In this document: piece by piece, positions 24,388 to 32,206 of the stretch
How the letters are laid out: each line of letters starts with the position of its first letter
Position numbering within the stretch: the first letter of the stretch is position 1
NCBI RefSeq assembly: GCF_946222985.1
Contig: NZ_CAMIFY010000006.1
Span: forward strand, 6,869-70,868
Length of the DNA stretch: 64,000 nt
Direction of reading: 5' to 3'
Source: an uncultured Corynebacterium sp.
GTDB taxonomy: Bacteria; Actinomycetota; Actinomycetes; Mycobacteriales; Mycobacteriaceae
Notes under the pieces: model-generated
Databases searched by the model: none
The model's input: the letters and a program-made list of their open reading frames with translations, nothing else
Told to the model about the DNA's origin: nothing
Position numbers and translations under genes: made by a program

Positions 24388-25176
24388 ATGCGTATTGCTC
24401 GAATCGCCCACCCGGAGGGCATGTGCTTCGCCCTCGTCGAAGGCGAAGATGACGGTGTCCAGCTGCACGAAATCGAAGGCCACCCGTTCGGCGAGGTGAC
24501 CAAGACCGGCCGATCCTGGCCGCTCGCGGACGTGCGGCTGCTCGCGCCGATGCTGCCGTCGAAGGTGGTGGCCATCGGCCGCAACTACGCCGATCACGTC
24601 AAGGAGGTCTTCAAGACCTCCGGCGAGTCGCTGCCGCCGACGATGTTCCTCAAGCCGCCGACGGCGGTCGTCGGCCCCGAGGCGCCCATCCGCATCCCGG
24701 AGTTCGCCACGAAGGTGGAGTTCGAGGGCGAGCTGGCCATCGTCATCGGCAAGCCGTGCAAGAACGTCAAGGCCGCCGACGCGGAGTCGGTGATCTTCGG
24801 TTACACCATCGTCAACGACGTCTCGTCGCGCGATCTGCAGTTCGCCGACGGCCAGTGGGCGCGCGCCAAGGGCATCGACACGTTCTGCCCGCTGGGCCCG
24901 TGGATCCAGACCGAGCTGGACTACGATTCGCTGCCGATCAAGGCGCACCTGACCCGCGAGGGCTCGACCGAGACGAAGCAGGACTCCAACTCCGATCAGA
25001 TGATCATGTCGATCCCGGAGATCATCGAGTTCCTCACCGCCTCGATCACGCTGCTGCCCGGCGACATCATCTGCACCGGCTCGCCGGCCGGCACCGCCGA
25101 GATGTTCCCCGGCGACCGCATCGAGATCGAGATCCCCGGCATCGGCCGCCTGGCCAACCCGGTCGAGCGCGCCTAG
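24388..25176 (+). CDS. odx: FAH-family protein, probable oxaloacetate decarboxylase (Odx-like)
   Basis: This 262-residue enzyme has the fumarylacetoacetate hydrolase fold. VVAIGRNYADHVKE is the usual family entry; FEGELAIVIGK supplies metal-binding glutamates; VNDVSSRDLQ supplies the metal-binding aspartate; and GDIICTGSPAGTAE forms the active-site loop. FAH relatives split carbon-carbon bonds of oxo-acids. The assignment as Odx rests on my memory that C. glutamicum has a characterised FAH-type oxaloacetate decarboxylase located between leuB and gltX, the same relative position as here. Other FAH activities such as acylpyruvate hydrolysis remain possible. The mRNA appears leaderless and a terminator follows. 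Confidence 0.82.
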   Translation: MRIARIAHPEGMCFALVEGEDDGVQLHEIEGHPFGEVTKTGRSWPLADVRLLAPMLPSKVVAIGRNYADHVKEVFKTSGESLPPTMFLKPPTAVVGPEAPIRIPEFATKVEFEGELAIVIGKPCKNVKAADAESVIFGYTIVNDVSSRDLQFADGQWARAKGIDTFCPLGPWIQTELDYDSLPIKAHLTREGSTETKQDSNSDQMIMSIPEIIEFLTASITLLPGDIICTGSPAGTAEMFPGDRIEIEIPGIGRLANPVERA

Positions 25177-25205
25177 TTAGCCTCACGGCTTCTCGCTTGA
25201 CGACG

Positions 25206-25243
25206 AACCCCTCCCGGACCTGCGCAGGTCGGGGAGGGGTTTT
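25206..25243 (+). terminator. Terminator after odx
   Basis: A 16-bp stem (25206-25221 with 25226-25241, one mismatch), a 4-base loop and TTTT. It lies between convergent genes. Confidence 0.8.
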
Positions 25244-25273
25244 CGCGTGCCCGGGTCGGCGCGCGGGAAGGAA

Positions 25274-26431
25274 TCAGAGCCCGAAGGTGCGCAGGACGGT
25301 GCGCAGCTTCGCCGTGGTTTCGGCGAGTTCCTCTTCGGGGTTGGAGTCGGCGACGATGCCGCCGCCGGCCCACAGGCGCGCGTCCGTGCCGGCGGCGTCG
25401 ACTTCGGCGCAGCGGATGGAGACGACGAACTCGCCGTCGCCCTCCGAGTCGCACCAACCGACGCAGCCGGCGTAGAAGCCGCGGTCGGATTCGATGGCCT
25501 CGATGACGCTCATCGCCGATTCTGTCGGCGTGCCGCAGATGGCGGGGGTGGGGTGGACCAGCAGCGCGAGGTCGAGGGCCGAGATGACCGGGTCCTTGAG
25601 TTCGCCGCGGATGAACGTGCCCAGGTGCCACATCTCCGAGGTGCTCAGCAGCTGCGGCTCCTCCGGCACGTCGAGGTGGGTGCACAGGGGGTCGAGGTTG
25701 TTCGCGATGTCGTCGACGACGAATTCGTGCTCGTCGTTGTTCTTGCGCGAGGCGGTGAGCTTCGCGGCGGCGGCCTCGTCGGCGGCGCGATCGCGGGAGC
25801 GCGGCGCGGAGCCGGCCAGGGGGAAGGCCTCGACGATGCGGCCGCGTCGGCGCACGAGCATCTCCGGCGACGACCCGATGAGGTAGCGGCCGGTGAAGCG
25901 GCCGCCGGCGGGGCCGAGGTCGGCGAAGAAGCCGTCGCGGTTGGGGGACTGGTCGATCAGCCGCGCCGACAGTTGCAGCGGGTCGATCGGCGGGTCGATG
26001 GCGAGCTCGAGGGCGCGGGCGAGGACCACCTTGTCCAGGCCGGAGACGCCGATGGTGCGGATCGCGGCGTCGATGCGCTCGAGGTGGGCCTCCGGCGTCG
26101 GGTCGTGGCCGACGACGCGGGCGTTCATGTCCGGCGAATTCCACCGGTAGTGGGCCGGGGGCTCCAGTGGCTGTTCGGAGCGGATGATCTCCCGCGGCAC
26201 GGTCAGCGCGGCGGGGCGCTCCGGATTGAACGGGATGGCGCCGACGACCATCTGGTGCTCGCCGCGGCGCAGCCGTTCGGCGGCCAGCCACGGGTCGTCG
26301 TAGGTGGCCAGCGAACCCTGGGTGCGCACGGAGCCGTGGCTTCGCGACAGGAGGAAATCCGGGGCGGTCTGCGGGCGGCCGTCGAAGGGCCCGCGGCGGC
26401 CTTGGACGCGTTCGTCGCCTTCCGAGCTCAT
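25274..26431 (-). CDS. Isochorismate synthase
   Basis: This 385-residue chorismate-using enzyme converts chorismate to isochorismate for menaquinone or a salicylate/dihydroxybenzoate-type siderophore. Landmarks are LDKVVLARALEL, the family motif GRYLIGSSPEMLV, AFPLAGSAPRS, the catalytic-region LLSTSEMWHLGTF and LLVHPTPAICGTPTESAM, and GFYAGCVGW near the end. It is a stand-alone synthase with no salicylate-forming extension visible. The sequence alone does not decide between the menaquinone (MenF) and siderophore (EntC/DhbC) roles. An SDR gene on the same strand lies 138 bases upstream, and iron uptake genes are about 20 kb away. Confidence 0.87.
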   Translation of the reverse strand: MSSEGDERVQGRRGPFDGRPQTAPDFLLSRSHGSVRTQGSLATYDDPWLAAERLRRGEHQMVVGAIPFNPERPAALTVPREIIRSEQPLEPPAHYRWNSPDMNARVVGHDPTPEAHLERIDAAIRTIGVSGLDKVVLARALELAIDPPIDPLQLSARLIDQSPNRDGFFADLGPAGGRFTGRYLIGSSPEMLVRRRGRIVEAFPLAGSAPRSRDRAADEAAAAKLTASRKNNDEHEFVVDDIANNLDPLCTHLDVPEEPQLLSTSEMWHLGTFIRGELKDPVISALDLALLVHPTPAICGTPTESAMSVIEAIESDRGFYAGCVGWCDSEGDGEFVVSIRCAEVDAAGTDARLWAGGGIVADSNPEEELAETTAKLRTVLRTFGL

Positions 26432-26569
26432 CGGACCGGTTCACCGCCTTCCTTCGCCGTTTCGGGCGCCGCCGCGGGCCCGGAACAGGGCTCCGCACCG
26501 TCGCGCACGATGTGCGTCGATGATACCCAGACGGCGGCCCAACTCCGATTCGCCTCCGAAACCTCCACG

Positions 26570-27352
26570 TCAGCCGCGTCCGACGTAGGGCATGCCGGCC
26601 GCGGTGACGGTGAGCTGATCGACGACGGCCCCGGCCGGCAGGGAGGCGGCGTAGACGAAGGCGCGGGCGACCTCGGCGGCGGGGAAGGTCGGTTCGACGC
26701 GGCGGGAGCCGTCGGCCTGGAGGGCCCCGGCGGAGGCGCCGAAGCCGGCGAGCAGTTCCGTGGCCGCGTTGCCGACGTCGATGCGGGTGACGGTGATGCC
26801 GTGGGCCCGTCCGTCCAGCGAGGTGACGGCGGCCAGGCCGGCGACCCCGGCCTTCGACGCGGCGTACGGCGCGGAGTGCGGTCGCGGCACTTGCGCGGCG
26901 ACGGAGGCGTTGAACAGGATGCGCCCGCCGGCCGGGTCCTGGTCGGCCATCGTCCGAAACGCCGCGCGGGCCGTGAGGAACGCGCCGGTGAGGTTGACGG
27001 CCACCGTGTCGCGGAAGCCGTCGGCGTCGATGTCGCCCAGCGGCGCCGTCGGGCCGGGCGCCCCGGCGTTGACCACGGCGACGTCGACGCGTCCGAGGTC
27101 CGCGACGACGTCGGCGAAGAATTCGTCGACCTGCGCTTCGTCGGTGACGTCGCAGCGCGCCCAGCTGATCCGGTCCGGGTCCTCCGCCGCGACGGCGGCC
27201 AGCGGCTCCGTCGTTCGCCCGCAGATCCGCACCGCCCACCCGTCGGCGGCCAGCGCCCGGGCGACCTCGGCGCCTATGCCCGCGCCACCGCCCGTGACCA
27301 CCGCGACGCCCCGTCGCATCGTCGACTCCGTCGTTTCCCCGGCCTCGTTCAT
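26570..27352 (-). CDS. Short-chain dehydrogenase/reductase
   Basis: This protein of about 260 residues has a full SDR core: the dinucleotide-binding TGGGAGIG (20-27), NAG in VVNAGAPG, catalytic serine in FNASVAAQV (about 150), and Tyr163/Lys167 in APYAASKAG. The oxidised substrate is unknown. It could act after the neighbouring isochorismate synthase, as EntA-type dihydroxybenzoate dehydrogenases do, but no isochorismatase gene is nearby, so this is only a possibility. Three start codons are in frame (27370, 27352, 27319); I prefer 27352 because the divergent gene's promoter covers the first. The promoter itself is unclear. Confidence 0.75.
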   Translation of the reverse strand: MNEAGETTESTMRRGVAVVTGGGAGIGAEVARALAADGWAVRICGRTTEPLAAVAAEDPDRISWARCDVTDEAQVDEFFADVVADLGRVDVAVVNAGAPGPTAPLGDIDADGFRDTVAVNLTGAFLTARAAFRTMADQDPAGGRILFNASVAAQVPRPHSAPYAASKAGVAGLAAVTSLDGRAHGITVTRIDVGNAATELLAGFGASAGALQADGSRRVEPTFPAAEVARAFVYAASLPAGAVVDQLTVTAAGMPYVGRG

Positions 27353-27377
27353 GACCTCAGATTGTGGCATGGGCCAC

Positions 27378-27390
27378 TATCGTGGACCGC
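27378..27390 (+). promoter_or_regulatory. Leaderless promoter of the TIM-barrel isomerase gene
   Basis: TATCGT, seven bases, then ATG at 27391, inside the short divergent gap with the SDR gene. Confidence 0.5.
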
Positions 27391-28122
27391 ATGAGCCCCG
27401 CCACGACCCGTGATCACGTCGCCAACTGCTCGACGCTCTTCCCCGGCCGCGCACCCGCCGAGGCAGCCCGCGCGGCCGCCGAAGCCGGGTACCGGGAAGT
27501 GGAGTTCTGGTGGCCGTTCCCGGTGGAGGAGCCGTCGGAAAGCGATCTCGCCTCCTTCGCCCGCGACCTCGACGACGCGGGCGTGCGCTTGGTCGCCGTC
27601 AACCTCTGGGGAGGGGACATGGCCGCGGGCGAGCGGGGAGTGCTGCACGAACGGATGCTTTCCGACGGCCACCTCCACGCCATCCGGCGTCTGCGAGACC
27701 TCACCGGCGTCGCGATGGGCAATCTGCTCCCCGGGGCCGGCGGGCCCGAGGCGACGCCGACCCAACGCGATCGCGTGCGCGCCGTCGTCGAGGCGCTGCC
27801 CGGGTTCACGCCGCTGATCGAACCGATGTCGGGCAATCCGCGCCTGCCGGTGCGCGACCCGTGGACCGCCGCCGACCTGTGCCGGGAGACCGGGGCGGGG
27901 CTCCTCGTCGACTTCTTCCACCTCGCCGAGGCCGGCGTCGACGTCGACGGTTGGCTCGACGACGTCGCCGCGGGCGCGCGGCCCCTGCCGGATCACGTGC
28001 AGATCGCCGATTCGCCCGGGCGCGGGGTGCCGGGCACGGGGCACGCGCCGATCGACCGATGGCTGGACCGCCTGGGGGAACTGGGCTACCGCGGCCGCGT
28101 CGCGGACGAGTGGATGGGGTAG
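27391..28122 (+). CDS. Hydroxypyruvate isomerase-like TIM-barrel protein
   Basis: This 243-residue protein belongs to the xylose isomerase-like TIM-barrel family. NCSTLFPGR at the N-terminus, EVEFWWPF, LVAVNLWGGDMAAGERG, the metal ligand region LIEPMSGN, DFFHLAE, HVQIADSPGRGVPGTG and a final GRVADEW follow the hydroxypyruvate isomerase pattern, with Glu/Asp/His/Glu metal ligands in order. The length is slightly short of the usual 255-260. The actual substrate is unknown; glyoxylate/hydroxypyruvate metabolism is the closest known link. Confidence 0.82.
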   Translation: MSPATTRDHVANCSTLFPGRAPAEAARAAAEAGYREVEFWWPFPVEEPSESDLASFARDLDDAGVRLVAVNLWGGDMAAGERGVLHERMLSDGHLHAIRRLRDLTGVAMGNLLPGAGGPEATPTQRDRVRAVVEALPGFTPLIEPMSGNPRLPVRDPWTAADLCRETGAGLLVDFFHLAEAGVDVDGWLDDVAAGARPLPDHVQIADSPGRGVPGTGHAPIDRWLDRLGELGYRGRVADEWMG

Positions 28123-28160
28123 CGGTCGGCGGTCCGGTCTCGTCTGGTCTCGTTCGCTCT

Positions 28161-29148
28161 TCAGTCTTCGACGAAGATGCCGCCGCGCGCGATGGCGTCG
28201 ATCGTCCTGGCCCACAACCAGGCGATGAGCAGCGAGGAGATGGCCAGGAAGAAGATGCCGAACACGTCGGAGTAGAGCAGCGTCGCGGCGGCCATCGCGG
28301 CGAGGGGGAACGACATCGCCCAGTGGGGGACGTTGAACGGCAGCGCGATGATCTCGGGGGCCATCGTCAGCGCCAGCAGCAGGAACGCGCCGGCGGTCGA
28401 CAGCAACGCGGCGCCCGCCAGGCTCGGGTCGTCGAGGTTGCCGAACAACGTCAGCGCCGCGACGGAACCGACGGCGGGCGGCGCGACGAGGATGAGCACC
28501 GTCGGCAGGAATTTCGGCGGCATCGCCCGGTGCACGAACAGGCGCAACAGCACGACCGGCAGGATGCCCAGCCACATGATGATGCCGACGGAGAAGCTGA
28601 ACACGCTCATGCCGACGTTGCCGAAGCTCACGCCGGCCACCGGCACCAGCACGTTGCCGACGACCGGGATGAACCAGGCGGGGGGTGACGTGGTCGAGGG
28701 TGATGCGCGGGTTGCTCCACATGCGCATCGTCAGCAGCATGCCCGCGATGTGGCCGACGGAGCCGACCCACCAGATGCCCTCGGCGACCGCCTCGGGCAG
28801 GACCGTCCGACCGGCGGTGGCGAGGACGACCAGCGACACGGTGATCGCCGTGATGAAGGTGACCTTCATCGGGTGGCGCAGGTCCGCCAGCAGGCGCTCG
28901 CGCGAGGACACGCGGATGCCGTAGGCGACGAGGAGGGCGACGTAGGCGACGGCGGCGATCCAGAACAGCGCGTCGGCGACGAACGCCGGGGTGCCCAGCA
29001 CCTCGTGGGCGCGCCGCCAGGCCATGGCGAGACCGCCGGTGCCCATCACGGTGGCGAACAGGGGGACCGGGGTCAACCGCAGCTTGTCCATGAGACTCGA
29101 CCGGGGCGTTACGGCGGCGTCGCCCGGATCGTCGGTGGTCGGGTTCAT
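28161..29148 (-). pseudogene. TDT/TehA-SLAC1 family transporter, frameshifted
   Basis: Two frames together encode one ten-helix transporter of the tellurite-resistance/dicarboxylate (TDT) family. The N-terminal part starts at ATG 29148 with LTPVPLFATVMGTGGLAMAWRR and runs to ITLDHVTP. The C-terminal part continues in the other frame as AWFIPVVGNVLVPVAG and ends at 28161 with TIDAIARGGIFVED. The break lies at a run of six G on the plus strand (28680-28685); a run of five would restore DHVTPAWFIP, the usual family sequence. It is either a true disruption, a phase-variable site, or a sequencing error in a homopolymer. TATGTT lies eight bases before the ATG as a leaderless promoter. Intact, it would export anions such as malate, sulfite or tellurite-related compounds. 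Confidence 0.85.
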
Positions 29149-29162
29149 GACTGGTCAACATA
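29149..29162 (-). promoter_or_regulatory. Leaderless promoter of the TDT transporter gene
   Basis: TATGTT (minus strand, 29162-29157), eight bases, then ATG at 29148. Confidence 0.4.
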
Positions 29163-29208
29163 CCCAGCGGGCGCCAATCGGCGACTACGTGGGCCGGGGT
29201 GGGACGGG

Positions 29209-29222
29209 TATCGTCGTCAAGC
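29209..29222 (+). promoter_or_regulatory. Leaderless promoter of gltX
   Basis: TATCGT, eight bases, then ATG at 29223; no ribosome binding site is present. Confidence 0.5.
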
Positions 29223-30716
29223 ATGTCTGATGTTCGCGTTCGCTTCTGTCCCTCGCCGACCGGCACCCCCCACGTCGGCCTCATCCGCACCGCGCTGTTC
29301 AACTGGGCCTACGCCCGCCACACCGGCGGAAAGCTGGTGTTCCGCATCGAGGACACCGACGCCGCCCGCGACTCCGAAGAGTCGTACCAGGCCATCATCG
29401 ACGCCCTGACGTGGCTCGGCCTCGATTGGGACGAGGGCATCGACGTCGGCGGACCGCACGGCCCGTACCGGCAGTCGCAGCGCGGCGACATCTACGCCGA
29501 CGTGCTGGCCAAGCTCATCGAATCCGGCGAGGCATACGAGTCGTTCTCCTCGCCCGAGGAGACCGAGGCCCGCCACCGCGCCGCCGGCCGCGACCCGAAG
29601 CTCGGCTACGACAACTTCGACCGCGACCTCACCGACGAGCAGAAGGACGCCTTCCGCGCCGAGGGCCGCAAGCCCGTCATCCGCCTGCGCATGCCCGACG
29701 AGGACCTCGCCTTCGACGACCTCGTCCGCGGGCGCGTGGAGTTCAAGGCGGGCACCGTGCCCGACTTCGTCATCGCCCGCTCCAACGGCGCGCCCCTGTA
29801 CACCCTGGTCAACCCGCTCGACGACGCCCTGATGGAGATCACCCACGTCCTGCGCGGCGAGGACCTGCTGTCGTCGACCCCGCGCCAGATCGCCCTGTAC
29901 GGCGCGCTGCAGCGCATCGGCATCGGCAACGGCGCCCCGCGCTTCGGGCACCTGCCGTTCGTCATGGGCGAGGGCAACAAGAAGCTGTCCAAGCGCGACC
30001 CCGAGTCGGACCTGTTCATCCACCGCGACAACGGCTTCCTGCCCGAGGGCCTGCTCAACTACCTGGCGCTGCTGGGCTGGTCGATCGCCGCGGACAACGA
30101 GGTCTTCACCATGGACGAGATGGTCGCCGCGTTCGACGTCGCCGACGTCAACTCCAACCCGGCCCGCTTCGACCAGAAGAAGGCCGACGCCATCAACGCC
30201 GAGCACATCCGCCTGCTCGACGCCGACGACTTCTCCGGCCGCCTGCGCACGTTCCTCGGCGACAAGCACGACTGGCCCCTCGACTACCCGGCCGGGGAGT
30301 TCGCCTTCCTCGCGGAGATGGTGCAGACGCGCATCAAGACCCTCGGCGAGGCCTGGGATCTGGTGAAGTTCCTCGTGGTGTCGGACGACGAGTTCGAGCT
30401 CGACGAGAAGTCCGCGCGCCGCAACCTCAAGGACGACGCGGTGCCGGCGCTGGATGCGGCCATCGCGGCCGTCGAGGGGCTTTCCGACGACGACTTCCGC
30501 ACCGCGAACATCGAGGCCGCCCTGCAGAAGGCCCTCATCGAGGACCTAGAGCTGAAGCCCCGCAAGGCGTTCGGGCCGATCCGCGTCGCCGTGACCGGCA
30601 ACCAGGTCTCGCCGCCGCTGTTCGAGTCGATGGAGCTGCTCGGCCGCGACAAGTCGCTGGCGCGCATGAGGGCCGCCCGCGAGGTCACTCCTTGGCAGGC
30701 GGACGCCGCGCAGTAG
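29223..30716 (+). CDS. gltX: Glutamyl-tRNA synthetase
   Basis: This 497-residue class I synthetase charges glutamate onto tRNA-Glu. The HIGH-type motif is in PSPTGTPHVG (8-17) and the KMSKS-type motif is KLSKR (254-258). FRIEDTDAARDSEES is the typical glutamate-binding stretch. In actinobacteria it usually also charges tRNA-Gln, with GatCAB correcting the product; the two tRNA species lie directly downstream here. ATG at 29223 gives the family's usual N-terminus, and a -10 hexamer eight bases upstream supports a leaderless mRNA. Confidence 0.96.
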   Translation: MSDVRVRFCPSPTGTPHVGLIRTALFNWAYARHTGGKLVFRIEDTDAARDSEESYQAIIDALTWLGLDWDEGIDVGGPHGPYRQSQRGDIYADVLAKLIESGEAYESFSSPEETEARHRAAGRDPKLGYDNFDRDLTDEQKDAFRAEGRKPVIRLRMPDEDLAFDDLVRGRVEFKAGTVPDFVIARSNGAPLYTLVNPLDDALMEITHVLRGEDLLSSTPRQIALYGALQRIGIGNGAPRFGHLPFVMGEGNKKLSKRDPESDLFIHRDNGFLPEGLLNYLALLGWSIAADNEVFTMDEMVAAFDVADVNSNPARFDQKKADAINAEHIRLLDADDFSGRLRTFLGDKHDWPLDYPAGEFAFLAEMVQTRIKTLGEAWDLVKFLVVSDDEFELDEKSARRNLKDDAVPALDAAIAAVEGLSDDDFRTANIEAALQKALIEDLELKPRKAFGPIRVAVTGNQVSPPLFESMELLGRDKSLARMRAAREVTPWQADAAQ

Positions 30717-30751
30717 CCCAACCGTTCGGGTTTTGCCCGTGACCAGCGGAT

Positions 30752-30781
30752 TTGTGTGCTTCCCGCGACTCTGGCTATATT
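30752..30781 (+). promoter_or_regulatory. Promoter of the tRNA-Gln/tRNA-Glu unit
   Basis: TTGTGT at 30752-30757 and TATATT at 30776-30781 (perfect TANANT) are 18 bases apart. The first tRNA starts 51 bases after the -10, in keeping with a processed stable-RNA precursor. Confidence 0.65.
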
Positions 30782-30831
30782 AGTCCTCGTTGCAACGGCA
30801 GCCGGTCGCAAGGCCGGAGTCGCGAGCGCAA

Positions 30832-30903
30832 TGGCCTATGGTGTAATTGGCAACACAGCGGTTTCTGGTACCGTCGTTCTAGGTTCGAGTCCTGGTAGGC
30901 CAG
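30832..30903 (+). tRNA. tRNA-Gln (anticodon CTG)
   Basis: A 72-base cloverleaf: acceptor TGGCCTA pairs with TAGGCCA over seven bases; the anticodon stem GCGGT/ACCGT encloses TTCTGGT with CTG in the middle; the T arm has loop TTCGAGT. CCA is not encoded. It is followed by tRNA-Glu in the same transcript. Confidence 0.95.
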
Positions 30904-30945
30904 CTGAATTCCAGATGATCCGCATGGATCGTCCCGGAGTTCCGC

Positions 30946-31018
30946 GCCCCGTTCGTCTAGCGGCCTAGGACGCCGCCCTCTCACGGCGGTAGCACGGGTT
31001 CAAATCCCGTACGGGGTA
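30946..31018 (+). tRNA. tRNA-Glu (anticodon CTC), copy 1
   Basis: A 73-base cloverleaf: acceptor GCCCCGT with ACGGGGT (first pair G-U), anticodon loop CTCTCAC on a GC-rich stem, T loop TTCAAAT. CCA is not encoded. It differs from the second copy at one D-loop base (T at 30966). Confidence 0.95.
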
Positions 31019-31023
31019 CAAAG

Positions 31024-31061
31024 AAGAAGACCTCCACCATCACGGTGGGGGTCTTCTTTTT
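31024..31061 (+). terminator. Terminator after tRNA-Glu copy 1
   Basis: A 15-bp stem (31024-31038 with 31044-31058, one G-T pair), a 5-base loop and a T-run at 31057-31061. Confidence 0.93.
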
Positions 31062-31195
31062 CGTCGTCCGGTGGTGTCGGGAAGTCGGGGCCGGGGTCGG
31101 TGGGGGATCGGATCGGCGCACCGGCGCGGGAAGGGTCATTCAGCACCGAAAATCTCCTCCGACCTGGCGATTAGGTGTCGGTCAACGGTGATTGC

Positions 31196-31201
31196 TAATC
31201 T
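31196..31201 (+). promoter_or_regulatory. Candidate -10 of the second tRNA-Glu gene
   Basis: TAATCT lies 54 bases before the second tRNA-Glu, after the first terminator, a spacing like that of the upstream tRNA unit. The rest of 31062-31255 shows nothing I can name. Confidence 0.4.
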
Positions 31202-31255
31202 TCTTCAAGTCAGCGAAGAGCGCTTCCGGAAACGGGAACGTGATCGCGGTCTTGA

Positions 31256-31328
31256 GCCCCGTTCGTCTAGCGGCCCAGGACGCCGCCCTCTCACGGCGGT
31301 AGCACGGGTTCAAATCCCGTACGGGGTA
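31256..31328 (+). tRNA. tRNA-Glu (anticodon CTC), copy 2
   Basis: Identical to copy 1 except for C instead of T at 31276 in the D loop. CCA is not encoded. It has its own terminator and probably its own promoter, so it is a separate transcription unit 310 bases from copy 1. Confidence 0.95.
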
Positions 31329-31334
31329 CAAAGC

Positions 31335-31370
31335 AGAAGGCCTCCACCATTCGGTGGAGGCCTTCTTTTT
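31335..31370 (+). terminator. Terminator after tRNA-Glu copy 2
   Basis: A perfect 14-bp stem (31335-31348 with 31353-31366), a 4-base loop and a T-run at 31366-31370. Confidence 0.93.
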
Positions 31371-31486
31371 CGTGTCTGCCCGGGACGGGTGTTCGAATGC
31401 CGGGCATGGGTGATCCGGGGAGGCGGATAGTCTCGCGAATGCGTGGGCGTTGCCCGGTCACGCGTGGCTTCAACGAAAGGTTCCCG

Positions 31487-32161
31487 ATGGTTCCGTCGAT
31501 CCAGGATCCGCACCCGTCCAACTCCACTTCCGCGTCCATGGTCACCCGGATGACCCCGAGATTGATGAAGGCGATCGACGTCGCCGCCGTGGCTCATCGG
31601 CATCACGTCCGAAAGATGACCGAGACCCCGTATGTCGCGCACCTGTTCGCCGTCGCCCTGTTGGTGGCGGAGTTCGCCGATGCCGTCGCCGTTGATGCCG
31701 GTGCGGACCGCGACGGCGAGGGGTCGCCGGAAGATTTGATCATCGCGGCGCTGCTCCACGACACCCTGGAGGATGTGCCGGAGCACTACGACGAGGATCG
31801 CATGCGCGCCGACTTCGGTGATCGGGTGACGGGCATCGTCGGCGAGTTGACGAAGATCGACGACCCTTCGTGGCAGGTCCGTTCGGAGAACTACCTGCGG
31901 CACCTCGAGCACCAGGCGTCGGTCGCGGCGGTGGTGGTCAGCGCATGCGACAAGATGCACAACCTGAAGTCGACGCTCATCGATCTCGAGGCGCAGGGGA
32001 CCTCGGTGTGGGAACGGTTCAACGCCGGCAGGGACAAGCAGCTGTGGTGGTACTCGGAGCTGGCCCGCGTGTACTCCGCGCGACTGAGCGCGGTGCCCGG
32101 GTGCGGGCGGTTGACGGGTGAGTTCGCCGATCTCGTCGAGCGGTTGCACACGAGTTTTTGA
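31487..32161 (+). CDS. HD-domain protein, probable small alarmone hydrolase (MESH1/SAH-like)
   Basis: This 224-residue protein has the HD fold in the form found in the hydrolase half of Rel/SpoT: VAAVAHRHHVRK (His37/His40 region), YVAHLFAVALL (His52), LLHDTLEDV (His91-Asp92 and the ED pair) and SACDKMHNLKS (Asp155, Asn159). No synthetase or regulatory domain follows, so it fits the stand-alone small alarmone hydrolases that remove the pyrophosphate from (p)ppGpp using Mn2+. Another phosphohydrolase substrate is possible. ATG at 31487 follows GAAAGG; in-frame starts upstream overlap the tRNA terminator region and an internal start at MVTRMTPRL cannot be excluded. Confidence 0.8.
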   Translation: MVPSIQDPHPSNSTSASMVTRMTPRLMKAIDVAAVAHRHHVRKMTETPYVAHLFAVALLVAEFADAVAVDAGADRDGEGSPEDLIIAALLHDTLEDVPEHYDEDRMRADFGDRVTGIVGELTKIDDPSWQVRSENYLRHLEHQASVAAVVVSACDKMHNLKSTLIDLEAQGTSVWERFNAGRDKQLWWYSELARVYSARLSAVPGCGRLTGEFADLVERLHTSF

Positions 32162-32206
32162 TGTCGTGACGTGAAACCGGGCCTCGGTCCGACGCTACGG
32201 TCCGCT

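Noticed and set aside
26432..26569. Possible small gene between the SDR and isochorismate synthase genes
   Set aside because: Only a weak TATCAT (minus strand, 26525-26520) is seen; no credible coding frame.
30721..30738. Short inverted repeat after gltX as a terminator
   Set aside because: The stem is only four to five base pairs and the T-run is short; it is not convincing.
31071..31430. Open frame of 119 codons across the second tRNA-Glu gene
   Set aside because: It runs through a tRNA and two terminators; such frames are common annotation artefacts.
31291..31545. Minus-strand frame antisense to tRNA-Glu copy 2
   Set aside because: The peptide is the reverse of tRNA and terminator sequence and has no homology signal of its own.
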